Shown here piece after piece: positions 15,306 through 20,933 of a stretch of DNA of 32,082 nt. Numbering within the stretch: the stretch's first letter is position 1; each line of letters begins with the position of its first letter. The stretch is from Bacillota bacterium (lineage in GTDB: Bacteria; Bacillota; Clostridia; Christensenellales; Aristaeellaceae). The stretch is taken from positions 1-32,082 of the forward strand of contig JAEXCG010000166.1 in NCBI GenBank assembly GCA_023402355.1, given 5' to 3'. Below the pieces are notes generated by a model. It ran no database searches, was not told the DNA's origin, and saw only the letters and a list, made by a program, of their open reading frames with translations. The translations under genes and the position numbers were made by a program.

Positions 15306-15327
15306 ATAAAACCCTTTAGCAAAAGGG
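15306..15327 (-). terminator. Terminator of the S66 peptidase gene
   Basis: Minus strand: CCCTTT (15322-15327) and AAAGGG (15312-15317) form a short stem with a 4-nt loop, followed by TTTTAT. It starts about 26 bases after the stop codon. The stem is only six pairs long. Confidence 0.55.
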
Positions 15328-15353
15328 AATTAGCTATTAATTTATTCCTTGTT

Positions 15354-16373
15354 CTACTCAACGACTCCTGATTCCAGGATCTTAAACGTTACACGGCTAC
15401 AATCGATCTCTGCCATTGCTCCAATTGGAATAACTGTCATCGGCGTTCTATGAACAAAGTCAATATTTGATATAACTGGAATATCTTCCCGGTGCGCTTC
15501 ATACTTCAAAAACTTAATTAATACACTTTCTTCCTCATCACTTAATTTACCCATGATTATTCCAGCCGCATACTTAAACATTCCAGCCGCATCTAATGCT
15601 CGCAAATCATGCAAACCAGCTAAAGCACTTCCATATGGTAATCCAATCTCTAACATGATAATGCAATCCTTAAAAAAATCTTGCTCTGGGAAAAATTCAG
15701 TTCCCATGATTTGTCGCAATGGTCCTGCGCATCCACCAAAAATTCTCCCTCTTACAACTCCATTTCCCTGAACTAACCTGTAACCAGTATTGTCCGTCCA
15801 CTGAATTTCATTTTTATTAACATTTCGCCACTCAATTTTTGTGTACTCTGAACAGGCTGATATGTTGCCTATCACATCAGTAGAAAACAAACATTTTGTT
15901 ATCGCATCTTTTGTATAGTTATCCAATCTCACAGGTTGAGCAATAGGTGTTAATAAATTAGGTCCATAGTAGGCCCTTATTCCTGCTTTTGCAAAAACGG
16001 CCATCCATGAAGTGATATCGGAATAGCCCATAAATACTTTCGGATTGTTCTTTATGATATTTAAATCTATATAGGGAAGTACTCTATATGAATCATCACC
16101 ACCCATCATACAAATAATTCCTTTTATCTCCTTGTTCTGCATTGCCCACATCAAATCCTCAGCGCGTGCCTCTGGGTGCTCATAAAGAAATTTACTTCCT
16201 GCTAAAGCATTGGGTGTCGCGATGATGTGAACTCCCCATATTTCCTCCAATCGCTCTTTACCTACCTCATACCTATAAAGCATATCCTCGTCGCCTGCTC
16301 TACCTCCAGAAATAGATATCAATGCAATTGTATCGCCCTTTTTTAACATTTTAGGTATCTCTAATTTATGCAT
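15354..16373 (-). CDS. S66-family serine peptidase (LD-carboxypeptidase / MccF-like)
   Basis: A 339-residue protein of peptidase family S66. The nucleophile is Ser118 in MGYSDITS, the same motif and nearly the same position as in MccF. Residues around MMGGDDSYRVLPYID match the conserved segment before it. The C-terminal FVHRTPMTVIPIGAMAEID is the catalytic-His block of the MccF branch (usually GH-T-P-x-x-x-PIG; here the Gly is Val). S66 enzymes either trim murein tetrapeptides (LdcA) or cut amide bonds of microcin-C-type toxins (MccF); this sequence looks closer to MccF. ATG at 16373 with AGGAGAAGG. Base and codon use are strikingly A+T rich (many AAA, AAT, ATT codons) against GC-rich neighbours, a sign of recent transfer. 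No signal peptide, so probably cytosolic. Confidence 0.88.
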   Translation of the reverse strand: MHKLEIPKMLKKGDTIALISISGGRAGDEDMLYRYEVGKERLEEIWGVHIIATPNALAGSKFLYEHPEARAEDLMWAMQNKEIKGIICMMGGDDSYRVLPYIDLNIIKNNPKVFMGYSDITSWMAVFAKAGIRAYYGPNLLTPIAQPVRLDNYTKDAITKCLFSTDVIGNISACSEYTKIEWRNVNKNEIQWTDNTGYRLVQGNGVVRGRIFGGCAGPLRQIMGTEFFPEQDFFKDCIIMLEIGLPYGSALAGLHDLRALDAAGMFKYAAGIIMGKLSDEEESVLIKFLKYEAHREDIPVISNIDFVHRTPMTVIPIGAMAEIDCSRVTFKILESGVVE

Positions 16374-16614
16374 AAAACCTTCTCCTGTAATGCCATCCCT
16401 TTTTTAAAAGTATTGCCATAGGAAATTCGAGCACCATTTGTCTACAGATCGCTGCGATAACAAGGAGCGCGCTGTCGGCGACGACGCCCAGCCAGATTTG
16501 CAGGCAAAAGGAGACGCAGAAAAACAGCAGAAGCCAGAGCGCAAACGGCCTGTACGTCTTGGCGTTGAGCCTGGAATGGGAATCCAGCGTGCGGCCCCCG
16601 CCCTTCTCCCTGCA
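16366..16614 (-). pseudogene. Probable remnant of a small membrane-protein gene at the AT-rich junction
   Basis: Directly after the ogt stop codon, and in the same frame, an open stretch of 82 codons without a usable ATG/GTG/TTG near its beginning runs to a TAA at 16366-16368. It overlaps the S66 gene start by 8 bases. Its first two thirds use GC-ending codons like real genes here and encode a polar segment followed by one or two hydrophobic helices (KTYRPFALWLLLFFCVSF and IWLGVVADSALLVIAAI). Its last part lies in AT-rich DNA and looks random. I read it as the 3'-truncated, start-less remains of a gene downstream of ogt, cut by arrival of the AT-rich segment. Stop-codon read-through of ogt is a remote alternative. 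Confidence 0.35.
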
Positions 16615-17151
16615 TTACAGCGCCGTCCCCCGGCTCGGCACGAACAGCTTTTCCATCGGCGCGCCCTCGAGCTTCAAGAGCTGAATCTTCTTGCCGATGC
16701 CGCCCGCGTAGCCGGTGAGGCTTCCGTTTGCGCCGACCACGCGGTGGCAGGGGATGAGGATGCTGATGGGGTTGTGGCCGACCGCGCCGCCCACGGCCTG
16801 CGCGCAGACGCTTTTGCCGGCGACGGTGGAAAGCTCCCTTGCGATGCCGCTGTAGGTGATCACCTGACCGTAGGGGATCTTCAAGAGGATGGCCCACACC
16901 GAATGGCGAAACGGGCTGCCCTCGGGCGCGAGCGGCAGCGTCATGGCCGGCGCTTCGCCGTTAAAGTAGCGGGCAAGCCACGCGGCGGCCTGCCGAAAGA
17001 CCGGCAGCGGCGCGCCGGGAACCGGGTCGGGCATCTTTTCCCTGAAGTACTTTTGCCCCTCGATCCAAAGGCCCGTGATGCGCTCGCCGTCGCTGGCGAG
17101 CGTGAGCCGGCCGACCGGCGAGGGGTATTCCATCGTGTAACAGCTTGCCAT
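16615..17151 (-). CDS. ogt: Methylated-DNA--[protein]-cysteine S-methyltransferase
   Basis: A 178-residue suicide DNA-repair protein that moves the methyl group of O6-methylguanine to its own cysteine. The acceptor Cys135 is in ILIPCHRVVG, the family signature. The helix-turn-helix block FRHSVWAILLKIPYGQVITYSGIA precedes it and the C-terminal Asn/Ser pocket loop GSLTGYAGGI follows. Length is normal for Ogt, with no Ada domain. ATG at 17151 with AAAGGA closely upstream. It is the last intact gene of a leftward operon (HExxH protein, SnoaL-like protein, PNPOx-like protein, ogt) with gaps of about 30 bases. No Ada-type regulator is nearby, so constitutive expression is likely. Confidence 0.95.
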   Translation of the reverse strand: MASCYTMEYPSPVGRLTLASDGERITGLWIEGQKYFREKMPDPVPGAPLPVFRQAAAWLARYFNGEAPAMTLPLAPEGSPFRHSVWAILLKIPYGQVITYSGIARELSTVAGKSVCAQAVGGAVGHNPISILIPCHRVVGANGSLTGYAGGIGKKIQLLKLEGAPMEKLFVPSRGTAL

Positions 17152-17180
17152 CCTTTAACGCTCCTTTGCGCCGCCGCGCG

Positions 17181-17651
17181 TCATTCGTGCTCCTTGCAGG
17201 TCATCTCGCTTACCTCCAGGCGAAGGAGCGCGACCGCGCCGAGGGCCTTTTCCTCAAACGTCCAGCCGCCCCTGCCCGTCACGTGCTCCATGATGACCTC
17301 AAGCGCCTCGCGCCTTGCCCGCTCTTCCTCCAGAATGCGAACCGTGCCGGTCCCCATGACGCTTTGAAAGCGGAAGGAGTGGGCGCAGGCCAGCGCGCCC
17401 GGATGCAGCAGGTGGTTTGTGTCCAGCTCGAAGCTCGCGTCGCCGCCCTTTTTTATCAGGTCGATCTTGCGCCCCTCGCGCGCGCTGTGAAAGTAAAAGA
17501 CGCCTTTTCCCGCTTCGCGCCGATAGCCGAAGTTCAGCGGCACGATGTAGGCCCTGCCCGCGCAAACGAGCCCAAGGCGGCAGCAATCGCAGCGGCCGAT
17601 GATCTCGTCGATGCGCGCCGCGTCGGTGATTTCCCTGTCGTTTCTGCGCAT
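17181..17651 (-). CDS. Pyridoxamine 5'-phosphate oxidase-like FMN-binding protein (NimA type)
   Basis: A 156-residue split-barrel flavoprotein. The N-terminal MRRNDREITDAARIDEIIGR and CCRLGLVCAGRAYIVPLNFGY with FYFHSAREGRKIDLI match the NimA/PNPOx-like family, in which such dimers bind FMN and reduce small molecules; NimA reduces nitroimidazoles. The start at 17651 is fixed by AGAGAGGAG seven bases upstream; a longer frame back to 17900 would cross the SnoaL-like gene and is a shadow. It lies between the SnoaL-like gene (32-base gap) and ogt (29-base gap). True substrate unknown; annotation transfer to nitroimidazole resistance would be speculative. Confidence 0.88.
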   Translation of the reverse strand: MRRNDREITDAARIDEIIGRCDCCRLGLVCAGRAYIVPLNFGYRREAGKGVFYFHSAREGRKIDLIKKGGDASFELDTNHLLHPGALACAHSFRFQSVMGTGTVRILEEERARREALEVIMEHVTGRGGWTFEEKALGAVALLRLEVSEMTCKEHE

Positions 17652-17683
17652 TTGGGTACTCCTCTCTCGCATGACGCGAGCGT

Positions 17684-18067
17684 TTACCTTATGGGCGAGC
17701 CGAGGCGCAGCGCCTGCCGCCACGCGGGCGCGGGGCCGTCGTCGCACCAGTATTCGTTCAGACGGACGATCCCGCCCTCCGAAAGCTCGAAGAAGGAAAC
17801 CACGTGAAAGGAGGGGCCGCCGTCCCGTATCCACACGCGGGCGACGGAAAGGGCGCGCCCCTCCCCGAGGGATTCGGCGCGTTCCACCTCGCCCGCCCAA
17901 CTGCCGGGGTACTCGCAGTTGGCGCGCAGGAACTCGTCCAGCGTAAAGCGTTCGTTCGTGGCGTGCCAGAAGATTTGCGCGTCCGGCCGAAAGTACCCGC
18001 GAATCGCCGCCGCGTCCTGCGCGGCGATGGCTTCAAAGTAGGGAGGCAGCCAGTTCAAATTCGTCAT
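17684..18067 (-). CDS. SnoaL/NTF2-like fold protein
   Basis: A 127-residue single-domain protein with the cone-shaped NTF2-like pattern: WLPPYFEAIAAQDAAAIRGYFRPDAQIFWHATNERFTLDEFLRANCEYPG, then strands VARVWIRDGGPSFHVVSFFELSEGGIVRLNEYWCDDG. In this superfamily the pocket holds small molecules and may be enzymatic (SnoaL cyclase, ketosteroid isomerase) or purely binding. Here the conserved-looking polar residues in FWHATNERF and NEYWCDD could line it. The ATG at 18067 overlaps the stop of the upstream gene (ATGA), so translation is coupled; AAAGGAG is the ribosome binding site. No specific function can be given. Confidence 0.85.
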   Translation of the reverse strand: MTNLNWLPPYFEAIAAQDAAAIRGYFRPDAQIFWHATNERFTLDEFLRANCEYPGSWAGEVERAESLGEGRALSVARVWIRDGGPSFHVVSFFELSEGGIVRLNEYWCDDGPAPAWRQALRLGSPIR

Positions 18068-18675
18068 CTTATCGCTCCTTTTGTGCGATCTTCCGTGCCC
18101 AGCTCGCGCCGGACGAGGGCTTCAAAGTCCGGCAGGTCGCTTGTCGTATAGCGCGAGGACAGCCGCTCCAGCTTCTCCGCGACGGCGCTCAGCTCGCTTT
18201 CCGAGCAGTCACGGCAGCGCTTGGCAAAGATCGCGTCGCAGCAAAAGTAGTTGTGGCGCTTTGACATGTCGCACGCCTCCCGGCACGAGGAGGGGAAGGC
18301 GCGCACGAAGTCGCCCGCATAGCCGCGCGCCCACGAGAGGAAGGTCGCCTGATATTCGTACTTTTTGCTCTGCGAGCGCTTGCCGACTTCGTCTTGAAAC
18401 TGCACCAGATGCAGCATCTCGTGCGCCGCGATGCTGCGCAGCTGAAAGGGCGTGTAGGCCGCAAGGGCCCTATCGGGCACGACGATGTGAAGCACCGGGT
18501 CGTACTCCGCGAAGAAGCCCTGCTTGCGAAGCGCCAGGTAGACCTTGCCGTAAAGCTCGGGATAGCCTGCAAAGAGGGGCTCGATGTAGTCCTTCGCGTA
18601 GGTCTGTAAAAACGCCTTGCGCTCCGGCTTCGACCGCTCGCAAAGGTATCCCCAGCCTGCGTCCGTCATGCGCAT
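18064..18675 (-). CDS. Uncharacterised HExxH putative zinc-metallopeptidase
   Basis: A 203-residue protein without signal peptide. The motif AAHEMLHLVQF places a zincin-type HEMLH at residues 85-89, in a helix after a hydrophobic strand (VLHIVVPDRAL). A possible third ligand is the Glu of KYEYQATFLSW about 20 residues later. The C-terminal third is cysteine-rich (EACDM, NYFCCDAIF, KRCRDC), which could hold a second metal. I do not recognise the family with certainty. I choose the ATG at 18675 because GGGGAGAAGG lies seven bases upstream; the earlier ATG at 18720 is part of the promoter's TATAAT. It is the first gene of the operon ending with ogt, and its stop overlaps the SnoaL-like start. 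Confidence 0.78.
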   Translation of the reverse strand: MRMTDAGWGYLCERSKPERKAFLQTYAKDYIEPLFAGYPELYGKVYLALRKQGFFAEYDPVLHIVVPDRALAAYTPFQLRSIAAHEMLHLVQFQDEVGKRSQSKKYEYQATFLSWARGYAGDFVRAFPSSCREACDMSKRHNYFCCDAIFAKRCRDCSESELSAVAEKLERLSSRYTTSDLPDFEALVRRELGTEDRTKGAIR

Positions 18676-18718
18676 GATGTGACCTTCTCCCCGCGGAATC
18701 GTCCGCCGTGTTTTCTTC

Positions 18719-18747
18719 ATTATACACGCCCAGGCGTCCCGCGTCCA
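18719..18747 (-). promoter_or_regulatory. Promoter of the HExxH-SnoaL-PNPOx-ogt operon
   Basis: Minus strand: -10 TATAAT (18719-18724), 17-bp spacer, -35-like TGGACG (18742-18747, four of six consensus bases). The implied transcript starts about 35 bases before the chosen ATG at 18675. Confidence 0.6.
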
Positions 18748-18773
18748 CCGGTTTGCGGGCGCTTGGGGACGGA

Positions 18774-18802
18774 TAAGAAAACGGCCCCGAAGTCGGGGCC
18801 GT
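18774..18802 (-). terminator. Terminator of the uridine-kinase-like/small-protein operon
   Basis: A perfect 10-bp stem (18781-18790 with 18793-18802; ACGGCCCCGA/TCGGGGCCGT) with a two-base gap is followed on the minus strand by TTTTCTTAT. It begins 5 bases after the stop codon of the small gene. Confidence 0.85.
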
Positions 18803-18807
18803 CTCTC

Positions 18808-18978
18808 TTATTGTTCCGGGTACTGCCTGCGGACGAAATCGCGGAATTCCTTTCCGGAATGGATGTTGCACGCGTGCTGCTGCACAGCGCCCTGCACGTA
18901 ATCGGGCAGGGAACGGAACAGCCGCCGGGCCTCCTTGTCGTCGGCCAGCACGTCGTACAGATCGGTATACTCGGCCAT
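18808..18978 (-). CDS. Small uncharacterised protein (56 residues)
   Basis: A 56-residue acidic-to-neutral, probably helical protein (MAEYTDLYDVLADDKEARRL then FRSLPDYVQGAVQQHACNIH). I choose the ATG at 18978 because GAGGTG lies seven bases upstream; an ATG two codons earlier and a longer frame from 19059 lack ribosome binding sites. The composition is that of a genuine protein, with GC-ending codons, and a strong terminator follows its stop, so I believe it is expressed. Its place 53 bases downstream of the uridine-kinase-like gene suggests a shared transcript. Proteins of this look (SLP-YVQ-x-V-x-x-H-A-x-NI-S) occur in Clostridia as I recall, but I know no function. Confidence 0.65.
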   Translation of the reverse strand: MAEYTDLYDVLADDKEARRLFRSLPDYVQGAVQQHACNIHSGKEFRDFVRRQYPEQ

Positions 18979-19031
18979 GCTCATCACCTCGGCGTTAGTT
19001 TTTGCAGAGGCGGCCGCCGTATGCAGGGAAA

Positions 19032-20087
19032 TCAATCCGTACAGAGGACCGCGTCGCAAGCAGATTCGATGGAAAATGCTTCAAAATAGCGCTCTTCCAG
19101 CGGAATCCACTCCCGCTCAAAGCGCGCGAGCATTTCCGGGCCGCTGCGCGCGAGAATGCGGCTGCGCTGCGTTTCGGGCGAGACGGTCAAGAACAGCTTT
19201 ACGTGGTACGCACGCGCGATTTCGGGATGCAGGCAGTAGACGCCCTCAACCACGCGCACGCGGGCGGCGGGCACCCGCACCGCGTCCCGCGCGAGCGCGC
19301 CCGCGTGGCAGTCGTAGGGGCGATAGGCGAACGGTTCCCCGTTCAAAAGCCCCGGCAGCACCTCGCGCGCGAAGCGCTCGCGGTCCACGTTGCCGCCGGG
19401 CTGGCGCAGGCGTTCGGGCGTCTTGCGCTCCGGCGGCAGGAAGAAATCGTCCATGTGCGCGGCGGGCGCGCCGTACAGTTCGGCGAGCAGCGCGGCCAGC
19501 GTCGTCTTGCCGGAGCCGCAGCGCCCGTCGAGGGCGACGACGGCGTCCTGCCCGCAAGAAAGCCGCGCGTCGATTCGCGTCAGGGCGGGGAGTGCGCGCA
19601 GGTCGCTTTCGAGCACCACGCGGTAGGCGGGCGCGTACGCTTCGCGGTAGACGTCGCTGTGGTGCACGGCCGGGCTTCCGCGCAGCTTGTAGTCCGTCAG
19701 GTAGGTCTCCAGCGCCTGCGGCGTGAAGGGACAGCCGCCCGCCAGGCAGAGGGCGCGCAGGGCGGAGAGGCGCTCCGCAAAATCCCGCATCGTGCCCCGG
19801 CAGCGGTTGGCCGCGCGCACGAACAGGGCGTTCACCGTCTCGGGCAAAAGGCCCCGACGCCGCGCCGCGGCGAGGTTCAGCCGCGCGTAACCGCCGCCGA
19901 TCGGTTCAAAAAGCGGTTCGTCCCGATCCGGCAGGGCAAGCAGCTCTTCCTTTAAAAAAGCGAGGCTCGTTTGGGCGTCCGCGATCATGTGGCCGCCGGC
20001 AAAGGCGCTCTGGTAGCAGAGCTTGACCGCGTCGGCGGGCTGCGATGCGGGGTGGGCGCGCAGGGCGGCGCGCAGAATTTCTTGCAT
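19032..20087 (-). CDS. Two-domain protein with C-terminal uridine-kinase-like P-loop domain
   Basis: A 351-residue fusion. Residues 1 to about 170 form a domain I cannot name (CYQSAFAGGHMIAD, FEPIGGGYARLNL, NRCRGTMRDFAERL, TDYKLRGSPAVHHSDVYREAY). Residues about 180-351 form a nucleoside-kinase-like P-loop domain: Walker A DGRCGSGKTT (187-196), HMDDFF (211-216) as the substrate/Asp motif, and RVRVVEGVYCLHPEI as the strand-helix of the uridine-kinase family. A final segment, LFLTVSPETQRSRILAR, resembles the lid and arginine region. It probably phosphorylates a nucleoside or similar small molecule; the N-terminal domain may supply or bind the substrate. ATG at 20087 with AAAGGA ten bases upstream. 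It is the first gene before the small protein at 18808-18978. Confidence 0.8.
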   Translation of the reverse strand: MQEILRAALRAHPASQPADAVKLCYQSAFAGGHMIADAQTSLAFLKEELLALPDRDEPLFEPIGGGYARLNLAAARRRGLLPETVNALFVRAANRCRGTMRDFAERLSALRALCLAGGCPFTPQALETYLTDYKLRGSPAVHHSDVYREAYAPAYRVVLESDLRALPALTRIDARLSCGQDAVVALDGRCGSGKTTLAALLAELYGAPAAHMDDFFLPPERKTPERLRQPGGNVDRERFAREVLPGLLNGEPFAYRPYDCHAGALARDAVRVPAARVRVVEGVYCLHPEIARAYHVKLFLTVSPETQRSRILARSGPEMLARFEREWIPLEERYFEAFSIESACDAVLCTD

Positions 20088-20150
20088 GGGAAGACCGTCC
20101 TTTGAAAAAACGCTGGGATTCCCGGGAATTCACCCCCGTAAGGGCGCGCT

Positions 20151-20717
20151 TTAGGCGGCGGTGCTCTTTAACTCCTTAACGCCGGGCACGCGCTCGATCA
20201 GCGGCACGAGCAGGGGGATGGCGACAAGCTGGATGACGATGCCCGGCAGGGCGTTGACGAACGCGCCCGCGATGAAGGCGGCAAACGTGTAGGCGTTGCC
20301 CTGCGCGCTGTAGAGCAGGGTGTTGACCACGCCCATCACCACGCGGCCGAGCAGCAGCGAAAGCACGAGGGAGAAAAGCACCGTGAGCGGCTGCTTGAGC
20401 GAAAGGCTATGGCGCAGAAGGCCGTAGAGCAGCCCGCTGAACGCGCCGTAGGCGGCCAGCTCGCAGGCCATCGACACGGCGGTGGGGAAGATCGGCGGCA
20501 TGCCGCTCATGACGCTGGAAAGCAGCGGCGTCAGCGCGCCGCAGGCCAGGCCGTAGGGCCAGCCGCAGATGAAGCCGCACAGCAGCACCGGGATGTGCAT
20601 CGGCAGGAAGACCGAGCCGACGGTGCGCCAGGCGGAGTGGAACACGGCGGGCATCACGACGCCCAGCGCGGTAAAGAGCGCGGCGAGGACGAGGCGAAGG
20701 GTTGCGTTGCGTTTCAT
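20151..20717 (-). CDS. ECF transporter S component (vitamin-binding membrane protein)
   Basis: A 188-residue protein made of about six hydrophobic helices. The N-terminal KRNATLRLVLAALFTALGVV is typical of ECF S components, and the loop HIPVLLCGFICGWPYGLACG with SGMPPIFPTAVSMACELAAYG is characteristic of one common clostridial branch. S components bind a vitamin or related molecule and team with a shared EcfT/EcfA module, which is not encoded here (group II arrangement). I start at the ATG at 20717, which has GGAGGA seven bases upstream; a longer frame from 20783 would add a non-hydrophobic leader peptide. Substrate unknown. It is preceded by a structured 100-base leader (20726-20826), which suggests ligand-responsive control. 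Confidence 0.88.
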   Translation of the reverse strand: MKRNATLRLVLAALFTALGVVMPAVFHSAWRTVGSVFLPMHIPVLLCGFICGWPYGLACGALTPLLSSVMSGMPPIFPTAVSMACELAAYGAFSGLLYGLLRHSLSLKQPLTVLFSLVLSLLLGRVVMGVVNTLLYSAQGNAYTFAAFIAGAFVNALPGIVIQLVAIPLLVPLIERVPGVKELKSTAA

Positions 20718-20725
20718 GAAACATT

Positions 20726-20826
20726 CCTCCATTACTTGTCGGCCCCCTTGAGGAGCGCGTGACGCCTTCATGGCGCCCGACATAAAATGGAAAGCGGGGG
20801 ATGCGCGCGGCCTTCTGGCCGCAAGT
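20726..20826 (-). promoter_or_regulatory. Structured 5' leader that can sequester the Shine-Dalgarno sequence; candidate riboswitch
   Basis: The minus-strand leader of the ECF S-component gene starts with ACTTG (20822-20826), overlapped by a perfect hairpin GCGGCC-AGAA-GGCCGC (20807-20822). Further on, TTTCCATT (20786-20793) can pair with AATGGAGG (20726-20733, two G-U pairs), which contains the Shine-Dalgarno sequence. Nested inside, GTCGG (20777-20781) pairs with CCGAC (20738-20742). The 5' ACTTG can instead pair with CAAGT (20734-20738), which abuts the SD helix. These mutually exclusive helices suggest a translational switch. It does not match the TPP, FMN, THF, preQ1, cobalamin or lysine classes as I know them. 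Confidence 0.5.
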
Positions 20827-20832
20827 TTTTTT

Positions 20833-20861
20833 ATTATACCGCAAGCGGCGGCGGCTTACAA
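20833..20861 (-). promoter_or_regulatory. Promoter of the ECF S-component gene
   Basis: Minus strand: -35 TTGTAA (20856-20861), 17-bp spacer, -10 TATAAT (20833-20838). The 5' end of the structured leader lies just downstream. It is divergent from the xylB promoter, 9 bases away. Confidence 0.8.
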
Positions 20862-20869
20862 GAAGAACG

Positions 20870-20898
20870 ATGACTTTAGCCTGCAAATGTGATAAAAT
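20870..20898 (+). promoter_or_regulatory. Promoter of the xylB operon
   Basis: -35 ATGACT (20870-20875), 17-bp spacer, -10 TAAAAT (20893-20898), about 35 bp before the GTG start. The two divergent promoters are nearly back to back, so a regulator bound between them could affect both. Confidence 0.55.
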
Positions 20899-20933
20899 GT
20901 ACGCAGAAATGAATCGCGAAAGGGCGTGGCGAC

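Larger units (their letters stand above)
15018..15353. other. AT-rich intergenic stretch between pflB promoter and S66 peptidase gene
   Basis: This 336-base stretch is clearly richer in A+T than the flanking GC-rich genes. It holds a 12-bp inverted repeat (15192-15232), an 8-bp inverted repeat AGATTCTT/AAGAATCT (15282-15305), the S66-gene terminator (15306-15327) and a weak four-to-five-base hairpin followed by T's on the minus strand near 15080-15100. A 62-codon minus-strand frame (15173-15361) overlaps the terminator and the S66 stop and does not look coding. I see no other gene. Confidence 0.6.

Noticed and set aside
15173..15361. 62-codon minus-strand frame after the S66 gene
   Set aside because: It overlaps the S66 stop codon and contains the probable terminator 15306-15327 and the inverted repeat; no ribosome binding site or protein-like pattern.
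17652..17900. 83-residue N-terminal extension of the PNPOx-like protein
   Set aside because: It is antiphase within the SnoaL-like gene and Arg-rich; the ATG at 17651 has a clear ribosome binding site.
20100..20150. Palindrome ATTCCCGGGAAT followed by T's as a terminator for the ECF S-component gene
   Set aside because: The palindrome leaves no proper loop and the stem is too short; I could not support it as a terminator, although it may still act as one.
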